Positions 32,495 to 42,858 of a stretch of DNA of 64,000 nucleotides are shown here, piece after piece. Every line of letters begins with the position of its first letter. Position 1 is the stretch's first letter. The translations under genes were made by a program, and so were the position numbers. Under the pieces are notes generated by a model, which was not told where the DNA came from, did no database searches, and saw nothing but the letters and a program-made list of their open reading frames with translations. Source of the stretch: Przewalskia tangutica (Eukaryota > Streptophyta > Magnoliopsida > Solanales > Solanaceae); contig CM056726.1 of the NCBI GenBank assembly GCA_029844215.1, forward strand, positions 33,163,001 through 33,227,000, in the 5' to 3' direction.

Positions 32495-33099
32495 TCTGTT
32501 ACCTGACCTTAAATAAACTCTATTAGTGATGTAATATGTAGTGTCTAAGGCTTTTTCCCAAAACCTTTTCGATAATTACTTAGAACTTAAAATTACTCTA
32601 GCCATTTCTTTCAATGTTCTATTTTTTCTCTCAGCTACCCCATTCTGTTGAGGAATTTTAGGTGCCGAGAATTCATGAAAGATACCTTTCTTTTCGCAAA
32701 ATTTAGCAAAAGATTGATTCTCAAATTCCTTTCCATGATCAGATCTGATATAAAAAATGGGAGAACAAAACAGGTTCCTAATCATAGAGTATAGCACTTT
32801 AAATATGTCAAAAGTTTGTGATTTTTCTTTTAGAAAATAAATCCATGTATATCTAGAAAAATCATCTACTATTGCAAAGTAATATCTCATACCCCTAGGC
32901 TTTATACTTCAATAGGACCATAAGACACATATACTAATTGAAAGCAATGAGACGTACCCGAGTGTTGTCTATCGTGTTGGACAACATTATGGGGAACACA
33001 GGTCTGCTTACCTTTTAAAAAAAAATCGCACATTGTCTTATCCTTTGGGTTTAGCTTGGGAATGCCTTTAACCTCTTTATAAGAGATTAATCTCAACAT
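32495..33099 (-). pseudogene. SIRE-like integrase zinc finger and core, first Asp lost
   Basis: The zinc-finger region (KLNPKDKTMCDFFLKGKQTC) has CDFF in place of the usual C-X2-C pair. The first catalytic block reads LVYVSYGPIEV, where the family has an Asp (YMDLMGP type), so the Asp is missing. The second Asp (YIRSDHGKEFENQSF) and the Glu (QQNGVAERKNRTLKEM) remain. Two open stretches (32902-33099 and 32576-32890) are split by a frame break at about 32895, and a stop follows at 32575. Confidence 0.87.
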
Positions 33100-33555
33100 C
33101 TAATGCCAGAGTGTTGTGTCACTGATCCTTGCAGAATTGCAGAATTCTTGTCCACCGACGAGATAGCAATTGTCTCCAGTTCGGATACCTGACATAACAC
33201 ATTTATTGACAGAATTTGTAACTCTACATTCACGTTTGTTGAATTTTACCTCGAGATCATCATCACATAGCTGACTTATGTTAAGTAGATTATCCACTAA
33301 GCCTTCTACATGAAGAACATTCTTCAATGTTGGTACGTCAGGAACGTTGAGGGTTCCTCTACTAATTATCCTACTTTTGCTTCCCCCACCAAAGGTCACG
33401 TATCCTCCGTTGAATGCATCATAATCCTTTTGTAAGCTTTTGGTACCTGTCATGTATCGTGAATAGCTACTATCGAAATACCAAGAACCTGTAATGTTAG
33501 TACGTAGAGCAGTTATGCACATATTACAACACATGTTTAGTTTAGGTACCCACAT
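33100..33555 (-). pseudogene. SIRE-like protease remnant and GAG-pre-integrase
   Basis: This 151-residue stretch includes SWYFDSSYSRYMTGTKSLQK, where SIRE-type proteases read a D-S-G-like site followed by S-R-H-M-T-G; here the Gly and His are changed. GGYVTFGGGSKSRIISRGTL, NVLHVEGLVDNLLNISQLCD and GIRTGDNCYLVG are the following pre-integrase blocks. It ends LWH, the start of the integrase zinc finger. Confidence 0.82.
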
Positions 33556-34358
33556 TTTTTCAAAACTCTCTTCTTTCTGTTCTCAGGCAGATTTCTTTGA
33601 ATGTTGTTAGCAATGTTAGACAACATTGGTGACAACATTTTTGGCAACAATTTGAGCACAAAATTTTGAATTTTATAGCAGAAATGACCTAACTTCTTAC
33701 AGTAGCTGCATCCAAACCTCAATCTATCCTTAGTATTATGTGAGTTATTATTAGCATTGTGTGTTTCTTTAGCAGACTTTATTTTCTCACTTTTACTATG
33801 GATCTTAGAAGTGTTTGGTTTATGAGGTGTTTGATACCCAAGCCCAGCCGGTGTCGGTTTGCTGAAGTTTAAAATTTTATCCAACTTGGAGGTCCCCGTG
33901 TTGAGCCTTTGGAAGGTGGTCTCAGCTAAATTCAATCTTGCGCGGATCTTACCAAGTTCTAGGTGCTTCTTGGTAAGTGCTACCTCTAACCGGTTAATAG
34001 TTCCTTTAAGATTGTTATTTTAAAAAGCCAAATGCTTTTGAATCTAGTTGCTCAAATTATGTGATCAAGGCTTTACAAAGATCTTGTAATTTCTTTATCA
34101 CTTCATCTTTAGAGTCAATTAGTTTCAGGTTTACAGCTTCACATGAAGAAATTAAATCACTAAAATAATTAACATCTGAATAGTCAAAATACACATACCT
34201 TTCCGATGTTGCCGGTATTTTAGATGTTGTATCCAATGTGGTTACAGATGTTGTGACATCATTATCAACAATATCTTCATTGTCGGACAGTGAATGTTCG
34301 AACATTGCTGCTAGCATCGCTTGTGATTCTTCTTCTCGATCTTCTTCCTCTTCTTCAT
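33537..34358 (-). pseudogene. SIRE-like gag C-terminal part
   Basis: The open stretch 34057-34317 carries an acidic start and MLAAMFEHSLSDNEDIVDND, with DLISSCEAVNLKLIDSKDEV after it. A coiled-coil-like segment (VALTKKHLELGKIR-type text, shifted) follows. Then 33537-33935 contains a second zinc-knuckle-like motif, CSYCKKLGHFCYKI, whose last Cys is Ile. On the right it is interrupted at 34358 by gypsy 2. Its acidic text is the direct continuation of that at 63382-63420. Confidence 0.8.
34354..34358. other. Left target-site duplication of gypsy 2 (TTCAT)
   Basis: TTCAT precedes the TG of the 5' LTR and is repeated at 63377-63381 after the CA of the 3' LTR. The SIRE-like gag frame continues across the two copies. 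Confidence 0.95.
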
Positions 34359-34713
34359 TGTTACACCCCGTAGTTTCAGGACATGTATATAAGGACGTAC
34401 GTGAGGAAATACGACTTTAATTTTGAAACGAAAGAAAGATTTCTTTTTCCTACGGAAAATATTCCGAACCTCGTGAGGGAAAAAGGTTTAATAATTGGAA
34501 TTTGATTCTCAAATTTGGTATTTGAGACTTATAGAATTTATTAGAATTTTGGAGAGATGAAATATTTTGGACCAATAGGAGGGTGACACGTGTCACCCCC
34601 ACATGGCCCATGTTGGGCGAGAATGGCATGACCAAGTGGCCAAGTTGACTCAATATATTTGACCATCTCAATCTTGGTCACACATTTGTTTTAATCTCCA
34701 CCTTTGATTTCAT

Positions 34714-34720
34714 TATATAT
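34714..34720 (+). promoter_or_regulatory. TATA-like box in gypsy 2 5' LTR
   Basis: TATATAT in the context TCATTATATATCTACATG, about 355 bp into the LTR, retained in the 3' LTR at 60847-60853. Likely core promoter for element RNA; inferred from position and sequence only. Confidence 0.5.
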
Positions 34721-35904
34721 CTACATGAAGTGCAATACTTCAACACTTAGAAAATTTCAAGAAAACTTTGTGCATTTTATTGAGGGCTCTCGGCCAAGCT
34801 CACTAGAAGAACAAGAAATTCTTCAATTGTTGTTGATTAATCCCCATATTCAAACCAAGGATCCCTAGTGGTATACTAAGCATAAACAACCTCTTAAATC
34901 CCAGAAATACTACGTTAACCCGTTAGTCGCACCTTGAAACCCTAAGTGATCTTCAACTTTTGAGTTGGAACTTGAAGAGAAGTTGGTTGTGAGCTTCTAA
35001 GGGTTGATTGGAGTGGATTGGAACATAAAGAAGAGGAGTTAAAGTTGCTAAGGATCGACTTTTAGTCTTGGATTATATTTGGCCTTATTGAGGTAATGAT
35101 CTTTGTCTTCCTAATGTAATTGAAGATTACATGTTATAGTAGTTGATAAATGAGCTTGTGATATAAGGAATAAAGATTTATAAGTGTTGGGGAATTTGGA
35201 GGGTGAATACTGAAATATGGCATGCTTGCCATTGAAGTTGTTAATCAATTTGGTTGTTAGTTATAACCGTTACATGTTATACAAGAAAGGGAATATAGTT
35301 GTTATAATTGTTATGACATACATAACATGTTGGAGTAACGACTTGGACTAAAGAATTGAAAAAGGACTATATGTTGTATTGATTATTGATTGTGGCTGAG
35401 AACACCTAAGTGTGTTGATTAAAAGTGGACAAATTAATGGACTAGTTATATATATGAATTGTGGGGCAAAATTTTACACGTCCAGCTAGACGAGTAATCC
35501 CCTTTGGTTAGTTGATTGGTTGTGCCTTAAATGTGGCGTGTTGGTTATTGATTTTGGGCCTTGAAAAAAGTGGAAAAGTACGTAGAAACAGGGGAAGTGC
35601 TGCCCAATTTTCCATAGAATAAGAGACCTTATACTTAGTATTATTCTACCTTAAAAAGCTAGAAATTGATGGAAATGTTAATTGTCATTATAGGTTGAAG
35701 TAATACCTGTGACGTGTTCTACGTGGCGCGTGGATTAACCGAAGAGGTATGTGGAACTTCTTCTATCTCCTTTGAGCATGACTTTATAAAAATGAGCGTA
35801 CGGTGAACGTACATGTTTTAAATGAACTCGGATTCCTCATAGTATATAAGGGAGGTTATTTGATTGAAAGTAGACTTAGAAAAGGCGAAACTGCAGAATT
35901 CGGG

Positions 35905-36015
35905 TTCGGGGCCGCGGGCCCAAGTTACAGGGCAGTGCCTCCGAAACCTCAAAAGGCCGCAGAAGTTCCGGTGCCGCGGCGCCATAGTACAGGGTCGTGG
36001 CGCCGCCCCTGTTGA
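35905..36015. repeat. GC-rich palindromic cassette in gypsy 2 5' LTR
   Basis: Contains GGGGCCGCGGGCCC, GGTGCCGCGGCGCC and GTGGCGCCGCCCC in an AT-rich LTR, with AGTTACAGGGC and TAGTACAGGG ahead of the cores. The 3' LTR counterpart (62037-62150) differs mainly at these GC-rich points. Confidence 0.75.
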
Positions 36016-36518
36016 AGGGTGTCGAGGATTAATTAGGGGGCGGGGTGGTATTTTCGTACCACGATATCGACCTTAGATAGTATAAGTGACTTGATGTTTA
36101 AAGATTAAGTTACTTGAATGAGATAAGTACACTTAACTTGATTTTAAAAGTAGAAGTGTATTTATACTACGGGTGTTAGTATCTTGGGATATTACAAAGG
36201 AAAGAATGTACGGCGGACGTACATGGTGCTATGGGGCTCAACTCCCCTATATTGCATGATGTGATTCCTTTTATAGGAATAGATGTACATAGTACTTTGG
36301 GTTAAATTCCTGGATTATACACGACATGATAGTTCCTTGAGTCTAATAAAATGATGGTTCATTCATTTGCTTCTAAGGAGAGTAAAAGATTACTTAACTT
36401 GCATATGTTGTTCATGATAGCCATTAGTGCAAGTGTTATATTATTTATTGCGGGTCAACCCCCGGGACATTGTACATTTCCGTGGATTTGCTCTCCACGA
36501 TGCGAGTATGGCGTATAT

Positions 36519-36605
36519 ACTCATTGCGGACCCACAGGGTCCATGCGGGGAAAATTGCCCTATGCGGGTCCACAAGACCTATGCGGGTGAAATACTCTCA
36601 GGAGT
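36519..36605 (+). repeat. Short repeats in gypsy 2 5' LTR
   Basis: Units of the type ATGCGGGTCCACAAGACCT and TGCGGACCCACAGGGTCC recur with variation. The 3' LTR (62640-62740) has an extra unit, so copy number has changed since insertion. Confidence 0.7.
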
Positions 36606-37247
36606 AGGATTGCATAATGATACTACGGGCAGGTGTCCCTAATTTGATCATAAGCTTCCTATTTTTAAACGGTAAAGTTTACTCTTATTTACTCTCATTA
36701 TTAATAAGGCACAATGTAATGTTAATGTGGTTATCATATATGTCTCCAGCTTTATTTTAGACTATATTATTTTATTACACTACTTTCAGTTTCACATACT
36801 TGGTACATATCTTGTACTGACCTCCTTTCCTCGGGGGTTGCGTTCATGCCGCAGGTAGAGGTAGACAGGTTGCTGATCCTCACTCTTAGGATCATTTTTC
36901 AGCTTTTGGAAAGCTCCATTACTCCGGATGCTTATCTTTTGGTACGGATCCCTGTTGTTGTAGATTTATGTTCATTCAGGGGTATGGCGGGGCCCTGTCC
37001 CGTCGTAGATAGGGTCCAAACTCTTAGAGGTCTGTAGTCATATTTTGTGGGTTGGACTTGTAAAAGATGTATCCCTTTGTTATGTATATTTGTAGAAAGG
37101 TGGTCTTATCGGCTGGCATGTTCTTATTTCACATTACTGCATGTCTATGAGCTTTATTTATATTCCGCTGGTTATCTCTGACGTATACCTGTAAGGGTGC
37201 CCAGGTAGAGCACCAGTCGCGGGCCCGGGATCGGGTCGTGACAAATG

Positions 37248-37259
37248 TGGTATCAGAGC
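37248..37259 (+). other. Gypsy 2 primer binding site (initiator Met tRNA)
   Basis: TGGTATCAGAGC, four bases after the LTR end. Same primer class as gypsy 1 and gypsy 3. Confidence 0.95.
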
Positions 37260-37450
37260 AGTTAGTCTTCGGAAAGTGTCTAAAGACCGTGTCTAATAGA
37301 GTCTTGATTATCGGTGTATTGTGCACCACATCTATAATCAGGAGGCTACAGGATATTTAGGATTGATTTTCATTCTTCTCATTCTGAGATCGTGCAGTAG
37401 AGCTGTGTTATTAGGTTGATCTCTCTCTGACGTAATCTTGTGTATCAGTT

Positions 37451-38650
37451 ATGCCTCCACAGAAGTCAACAACGTCCTAGAAGGGTAAGTCAGCAGTAGG
37501 AGCTGCTAGTAGGATGCAGAGAGTCACTAGGGCTCAGGCCGAGACTATGCCAGAGGTTGTGGCCCAGTCGGCGAGTTCGATTATACCGATAGTACCATAT
37601 GAGCTTAGAGCAGTTGCAGCTCTAGAGGTTCCGATACCTGAGCCTCCAGTTCCTCAGCTAGGGGCAGAGGATAGGGACTACGGAGATACAGTCTGCTTAT
37701 TGGCCAGGATAGTGGAAGGGCAGCACAGACAGGAGCTGGTAGCGAACCCTAGAGCAGACAATTTGAGGGTTCGAGATTTTTTGTGTTGCAATCCGCCAGA
37801 GTTCTATGGGTCGAGACCTGAGGATGATCCTCAGGAGTTCATTCGACAGATTCAGTGGACCATGCGGGTGATTAAGGCCTCGGAGGCCGAGTCAGTTGTA
37901 CTAGCTTCTTACCGGTTACGCGATGTTGCAGTGAACTGGTTTGAGTCGTGGGAATTATCCAAAGGCGAGGGTGCTCCTCCAGTCATTTGGGACGAGTTCA
38001 CGAAGGCCTTCCTAGATCATTTCTTGCCTATTGAGATGAGGAGAGCCCGAGTTTCTGATATTGAGGCAGAGTAGCAGGACCATCAGAGAGTATAGCCTAG
38101 ATTTCGACTCATTGGCTAGGTATGCGCCCGCTATTGTGGCTGACATGGCGGATAGAGTTCACCGCCACTTGGTTGATGGATACATGGTAGTGTCTCTTCA
38201 GCCAGGTATGGATATTGCCAGGATCCAGGCATATGCACAGAGAGTGAAAGGCAGACATAGAGGGAGTCATCCAGACATAGGCCAGTATAAGAGGGTCAGG
38301 ATGACAGGGTTTTCGGGTAACTTTTGAGGAAGACAGCCTCAGCAGCAGGCTAGGTCTGCATCTCAGCCAGCACAGAGTACTCCTTTCCAGTCTTCGGGCA
38401 GACAGTTTAATCAGCCGGGTTATTCGGGAGCAGGTCAAGGCTCCAGCGCTTCGGGTTTCCAGGGGAACAAGGGTACTAGCCAGATGAGGCAACCTTTACC
38501 TCGGTGTGGTCTATGGGGTAGGTCCCATCATGGAGAGTGTCGTATTGCTTCGGGAACCTGTTTCTCTTGCAGCCAGCAGGGCCATTTGAAGAGGGATTGT
38601 CCGACCAGAGGCGGTACGGGTAGTATGGCTCAGCCTATAGGGTCAGTTGT
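37451..38650 (+). pseudogene. Gypsy 2 gag, broken
   Basis: The start codon (MPPQKS) is at 37451, and a TAG stop lies at 37478-37480. The capsid block then runs open to 38073 (FYGSRPEDDPQEFIRQIQWTM, LRDVAVNWFESWELS, FTKAFLDHFLPIEMRRARV). A short deletion after RRARV shifts the frame. The next stretch (38061-38327) has TIREYSLDFDSLARYAP and LQPGMDIARIQAYAQ, stopping at a TGA where relatives have Arg. The zinc knuckle CFSCSQQGHLKRDC at about 38560-38600 is intact. The product would be the particle-forming Gag protein. Confidence 0.92.
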
Positions 38651-39928
38651 TGGGTCATCATCTTCTGTAGTCATGCGCCCCGGAGGGCAGGGTGTTTACG
38701 GGATAGCAGGCCGCGACAGAGGTCGTGGCAGAGGTCATAGTTCTAGCGGTCCTCCGAACCGCATCTATACCTTATCCAGTCGACATGATCAGGAGACTTC
38801 GCCGGATGTCGTCACAAGTATACTATTGATTTCATGCTGTGACGTTTATTCTTTGATAGATCCGGGTTCTACCTTGTCCTATATATCTCCTATTATTGCT
38901 GATAGAATAGGAATGGAACCTGTGTCGATAGAACCGTTTGAGGTAGCTACGCCAGTGGGTGATTCGGTGGTAGCCAAACAGGTATATAAGAATTGCCCGG
39001 TGATTATACATAGTCGGCATACCCTAGCATACTTGATAGAGCTGGATATGATAGATTTTGATATCATTATGGGTATGGACTGGTTGGCTTCTTGTTATGC
39101 CAATATTGACTGTAGAGAGATATTGGTTCGATTCCAGTTTCCCGGTGAGCCAGTTATTGAGTGGAAAGGGGATACTGCGTCGCCGAGTAGTAGGTTTATT
39201 TCTTACCTCAAGGCTAGGAAAATGGTTCAGAAAGGGTATATTTATCATCTTATTCGAGTGTTCGATACGGAGGCTGAGGTTCCAGTTCTTCAGTCGGTTC
39301 CGGTGGTTAGAAAATTTCCGGATGTTTTTCCAGATGATCTCCCATGTATTCCTCCAGAAAGGGAGATAGAGTTATATATCGATGTTCTGCCAGATACTCG
39401 ACCTATATCTATTTCTCCGTACAAAATGACACCTGCTGAGTTGAAAGAGTTGAAGGACCAGCTAAAAGACTTGTCGGAGAAAGGCTTTATTAAGCCTAGT
39501 ACATCACCTTGGGGAGCGCCGGTATTATTTGTGAAGAAGAAGGATGGAACGTTACGTATGTTTATTGACTACAGGCAGCTGAACAAAGTAACCATCAAGA
39601 ATAGGTACCCCCTCCCCAGGATTGATGATTTGTTTGATCAGTTGCAAGGTACAAAGCGTTTCTCCAAGATAGACCTGCGATCCGGCTATCATCAGGTGCG
39701 AGTTAGAGAGGCAGATATCCCCAAGACTGCATTCAGGATCCAGTACGGGCATTATGAGTTCAGGGTGATATCGTTCGGATTGACTAATGCTCCAGCGGTA
39801 TTTATGGATTTGATGAACCGGGTGTTCAAGCCATTTATGGATACGTTTGTTAGAATATTCATTGATGACATCCTGGTTTACTCTCACACGGAGCAGGAGC
39901 ATGCGGATCATTTGAGGGCGGTACTTGG
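38651..39928 (+). pseudogene. Gypsy 2 protease and first part of RT, interrupted by gypsy 3
   Basis: One long open frame (38484-39980, 498 codons) covers the knuckle, protease and RT. Protease has LIDPGSTLSY (Asp codon 38859-38861) and DFDIIMGMDWLASCYANID. RT has WGAPVLFVKKKDGTLRMFID, YPLPRIDDLFDQLQGTKRFS, KIDLRSGYHQVRVREADIPK and the catalytic FIDDILVYSH (Asp pair at 39864-39869). Unlike gypsy 1 and gypsy 3, the Arg codon after GYHQV is intact. At 39929 the gypsy 3 LTR begins; the frame reads 17 codons into it before a stop. The RT thumb continues at 58087. Confidence 0.94.
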
Positions 39929-40204
39929 TGTTATACCCCGTAGTTCTGGCCATACGTGTGAGAGCGTACGAAAGGAGTAAGACTCAAAATTTTCGAAAGA
40001 TAGGTTGACGGATTGTTTCGGACGGGTTTTTAGTTAACTTTGGGGCGGGTTATGACCCGTTACATTAAGAGTTCCTAAGTGTTTCAAAGGCCTAGTGCGT
40101 AGTTCGCTGAGTCTAGTTTCCAACGCAACCAACTGTTCATCGATAGGACATCGGAGTAGGAAGTTATGGGAGTTACAAGTTCGGTCTTGCGCAGGCGACG
40201 TAAA

Positions 40205-40365
40205 GGTGTTTGGCCGTGAGCCACGCAGGCGCGCCAAATGTTACGAGGGTTCACGAGGTTGCAGCCGCGCCGGAAGCAGTCGCGCGCCGAATGTTCTGGG
40301 AGTCGGCAGGAGTTTCAGCGCCGCGGCCGCGCAGGGTGCGCGCGCGAGGCGGGTTTTGCGGTAGT
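40205..40365. repeat. GC-rich cassette in gypsy 3 LTR A
   Basis: Includes CAGGCGCGCC, GCCGCGCCGGAAGCAG, CAGCGCCGCGGCCGCGC and GCGCGCGCGAGGC. Palindromic cores are damaged compared with LTR C (55635-55765), where GGGCCGCGGCGCC repeats are regular. Confidence 0.75.
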
Positions 40366-40443
40366 GGAAAATTCTGCCGCTTTGTTTTAAAAGAGGCCAT
40401 GGGTGGGTGACAAGTGTCCCCCCCATCTGATTTTTGCATGTCT

Positions 40444-40475
40444 TATATATTGACCAAGTCTTGAAGACTTGGTCA
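40444..40475 (+). promoter_or_regulatory. TATA box with adjoining 25-bp palindrome, LTR A
   Basis: TATATAT (40444-40450) is followed immediately by a 25-nt inverted repeat (40451-40475): a 12-bp arm TGACCAAGTCTT, a single central G, and AAGACTTGGTCA. The transcription start is expected near or just past the palindrome's end. The arrangement is identical in LTR B and LTR C. Its role is unknown; it could be a protein site or an RNA hairpin. Confidence 0.7.
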
Positions 40476-41875
40476 TCTTTCAAGTCCTTCTCCCTCTCTA
40501 AGCAAAAGCTCTCACTTCTCTCTAGAATTTCAAGAGGAATTCAAAGCTTAAGGAAAATCTGAAAAGTTAGGACAAGAAGGAAGCTTGTGGCTAGCTTGTA
40601 GGAGTTGTTGTGGTGGTGTTCTTGGAAAAGAGGCTAGCAAAATTGTTGGAATAATTTTGGCTAAAGCTCTAAGGTAACAATTCTTCTCTTGTAGCTAGTT
40701 ATTGATGTTGCATGTGAAGAAGAAGGAACTTGTAGTAGTAAATAATGCTCTTAGATTCGTTGCATGTAAGAAATATGGTATGGATAGGAAAGAATTGGTT
40801 AAGAAGGTTATGTGAGCATGTTGTAGCCTAAAAACTACCTTAAACTTGTTAAGTTAATTGTTGTACCTTATGGGGCAGAATTTTACACACCCAAGTTTAG
40901 GTGTGTAATCCCCTTTGAAATGTTTGGATTGTTGGGCCTTAAATGTGGCGTTTGGATGTTGAATTCGGCCTTGAAAGAGGTGGCAAAGTATGTAGAAACA
41001 AAGGAAATGCTGCTCAATTTTTCATAGAAATTAGTAACTTTGAACTTGGAAATGTCTACATTGAAACTAGAAGTTAATAAACGTATTATGGTCATTATAG
41101 GTTGACATATTACGTGCGGTATTTTGGACTTAGCAAGTGGATTGACCGAAGAGGTATGTGGAACTTTCTTATCTCTTGAGCATGAGTAGTTGTACCTATG
41201 TAGTACGGTAGACGTACAAAGATTTGACATTCTTAACTTGTTTTAAGTATATGATACTTGTTTCGTTTTAAAGTATAAGTCCCTTGGATAAAGGGAGATG
41301 TGTTTGACTAGTGTATAATGATAATATAACAAATTTATGGGAAGTTAGTTGTATTGGCTTTATGAAAGGTTAACAAGGAAAGGTTTACTCCAAGTAAAAT
41401 AAGTACGGGCAAAGGGATTTGAATTTGTGGAAGGCAAATTGTTTTTAAGGCATTAATTGCCTAAGGTTTTAAAAGGGATGAAGTCACTTGATTTTAGAAG
41501 CCTATTGTATTTTTAAAGGTAAACGTAACTTGTTTTGAAAAGTTGTCGTGACTTGATACTACGGTTATTAGTATCTTGGGAGTTTACATAAAAAGGAGTC
41601 ATTTTCTTAAAAGGTTTAAGGAATGTGGTACTTGGGTTAAATTCCCGGATTTTCTTTTAAAATGACATGTAGTGCCTTAAGTAACTAAAATGAGAGGATG
41701 TACTAGAAATATTATTAAGGAGTTAGGAGATATTCTTAACTTGCTTACGTTTACGTTATGATAAGTCGGTAGCGCTTATGTTATGTATGATAGCCGGTTG
41801 TGCTGATTTATGTATTATTATTATTATTATTACTATTTATGCCATGGATTTGCTACCCATGATGTGAGTGCGGCG

Positions 41876-42035
41876 CTTGTACTCATGCGGGCATTGTGGT
41901 CCACGCGGTGAAATAGTCCCATGCGAGGCGGATGACCTTATGCGGGTGAAATAGTCTCATGCGGGTGAAATAGTCCCATGCGAGGTGATGACCTTATGCG
42001 GGTCCACAGGACCCATGCGGGTTAAATAGTCCCAG
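41876..42035 (+). repeat. Minisatellite in gypsy 3 LTR A
   Basis: Repeats of ATGCGGGTGAAATAGTC and ATGCGAGGCGGATGACC alternate. Unit order and number differ between LTR A, B (49680-49815) and C (57297-57465). Confidence 0.8.
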
Positions 42036-42657
42036 GGAAGGATTGCTTAATGATACTACGGGCGGGAGATCCTGTTTTGATAATGAGCCTCATATTTTAT
42101 GCAGTAAAGTTTATACTTGTTACTCTCATTGTTAGTAAGGCACAGTGTACGGTATTTTTGACTCTCTTCCATGACTCCAGTTTATTTTAAACTTATGATA
42201 TTATTACGATTTTCCGCTTTACATACTTGGTACATATCAGGTCTTGACCCCTTCCTGGCCGCGTTCATGCCGCAGGTAAGGGTAAGCAGGTGGTGGATCC
42301 TCATTCTTAGGATCTTGCTCAGGTGTCAGGAGCTCCATTTTTCCGGAGGCTCGACTTTTGGTACGGTTCTCCCTGGTGTTGTAGATATTTGTACATTCAG
42401 GGGCATGACGGGGCCCTGTCCCGTCATAGTGTTTTACTCTTTCTTAGAGGTCTGTAGTCCTGTTATAGCTTGGGTTGTTAAGGATGTAACTGTTCAGTTT
42501 TGTTGTATTAGAGGTAGCCTTTTTGGGTTAGCCTGCTTATTTTATATATGGGTTCTTGTTGTGAGTTTATTTTCCGCTGGTTTTCTCTGATGTTGTATCA
42601 CAAGGGTGCCCGGGGTAAGACACCAGTCACGGGTCCGTGGTCGGGTCGTGATAAAAG

Positions 42658-42669
42658 TGGTATCAGAGC
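42658..42669 (+). other. Gypsy 3 copy A primer binding site
   Basis: TGGTATCAGAGC, complementary to initiator Met tRNA, five positions after LTR A. Confidence 0.95.
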
Positions 42670-42858
42670 AGTTAATCCTCGATAAGGGTCTACAGGCCGT
42701 ATCTAGTATAGTCTTGATTATCGGTGTGATGTGCACCACATCTATAATCAGGAGGCTGCAGGATATTTAGGATTAGTTTCCATTCTTTCACTCTAAGATC
42801 GTGCAATTGAGCTGTGTTATAGGTTGAACTCCCTCTGACATATTTTCCTGTATCAGTT

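Larger units (their letters stand above)
31881..34358 (-). mobile_element. SIRE/Maximus-like copia element, pol-gag part
   Basis: A diverged copia element of a different lineage from copia 1-3. Right to left it has the gag C-terminus, protease, pre-integrase, integrase and the start of the RT-proximal region. It stops at about 31880 where copia 3 begins. The remaining gag continues at 63377-64000 on the far side of gypsy 2, which inserted into the acidic gag tail with target duplication TTCAT (34354-34358 and 63377-63381). The acidic gag segment, MTPYE and DPPSMIRRNHPPDQV blocks are typical of SIRE-type elements. Confidence 0.85.
34359..37243 (+). repeat. Gypsy 2 5' LTR (2885 bp)
   Basis: Begins TGTTACACCCCGTAGTTTCAGG? 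No: the first bases are TGTTACACCCCGTAG and the end is CGGGTCGTGACA, four bases before the primer site. It pairs with 60490-63376 along its whole length. It contains a TATA-like TATATAT at 34714-34720, GC-rich cassette at about 35905-36015, and short GCGGG-type repeats at about 36519-36600. Open frames within it (for instance 36351-36590) are not conserved as proteins. Confidence 0.95.
39929..42653 (+). repeat. Gypsy 3 LTR A (2725 bp)
   Basis: Starts TGTTATACCCCGTAGTTCTGG and ends GGGTCGTGATA, where the canonical CA is TA. It holds the GC-rich cassette (40205-40365), TATA plus palindrome (40444-40475), a long near-identical AT-rich body, and the GCGGGTGAAATAGTCC-type repeats (41880-42030). 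A 115-codon open frame on the minus strand (40883-41230) is present in all three LTRs only because they are near copies. Confidence 0.95.

Noticed and set aside
36351..36590. 79-codon open frame in the gypsy 2 LTR, also at 62470-62733
   Set aside because: Conserved only because the two LTRs are copies; it crosses the minisatellite and has no domain.
40883..41230. A 115-codon minus-strand open frame repeated at 48681-49028 and 56303-56650
   Set aside because: It lies inside the AT-rich body of near-identical LTRs, has no recognisable domain, and its conservation is explained by LTR identity.
41876..42035. CRISPR-like array in the LTR
   Set aside because: Units are degenerate minisatellite repeats without unique spacers, in a plant genome.
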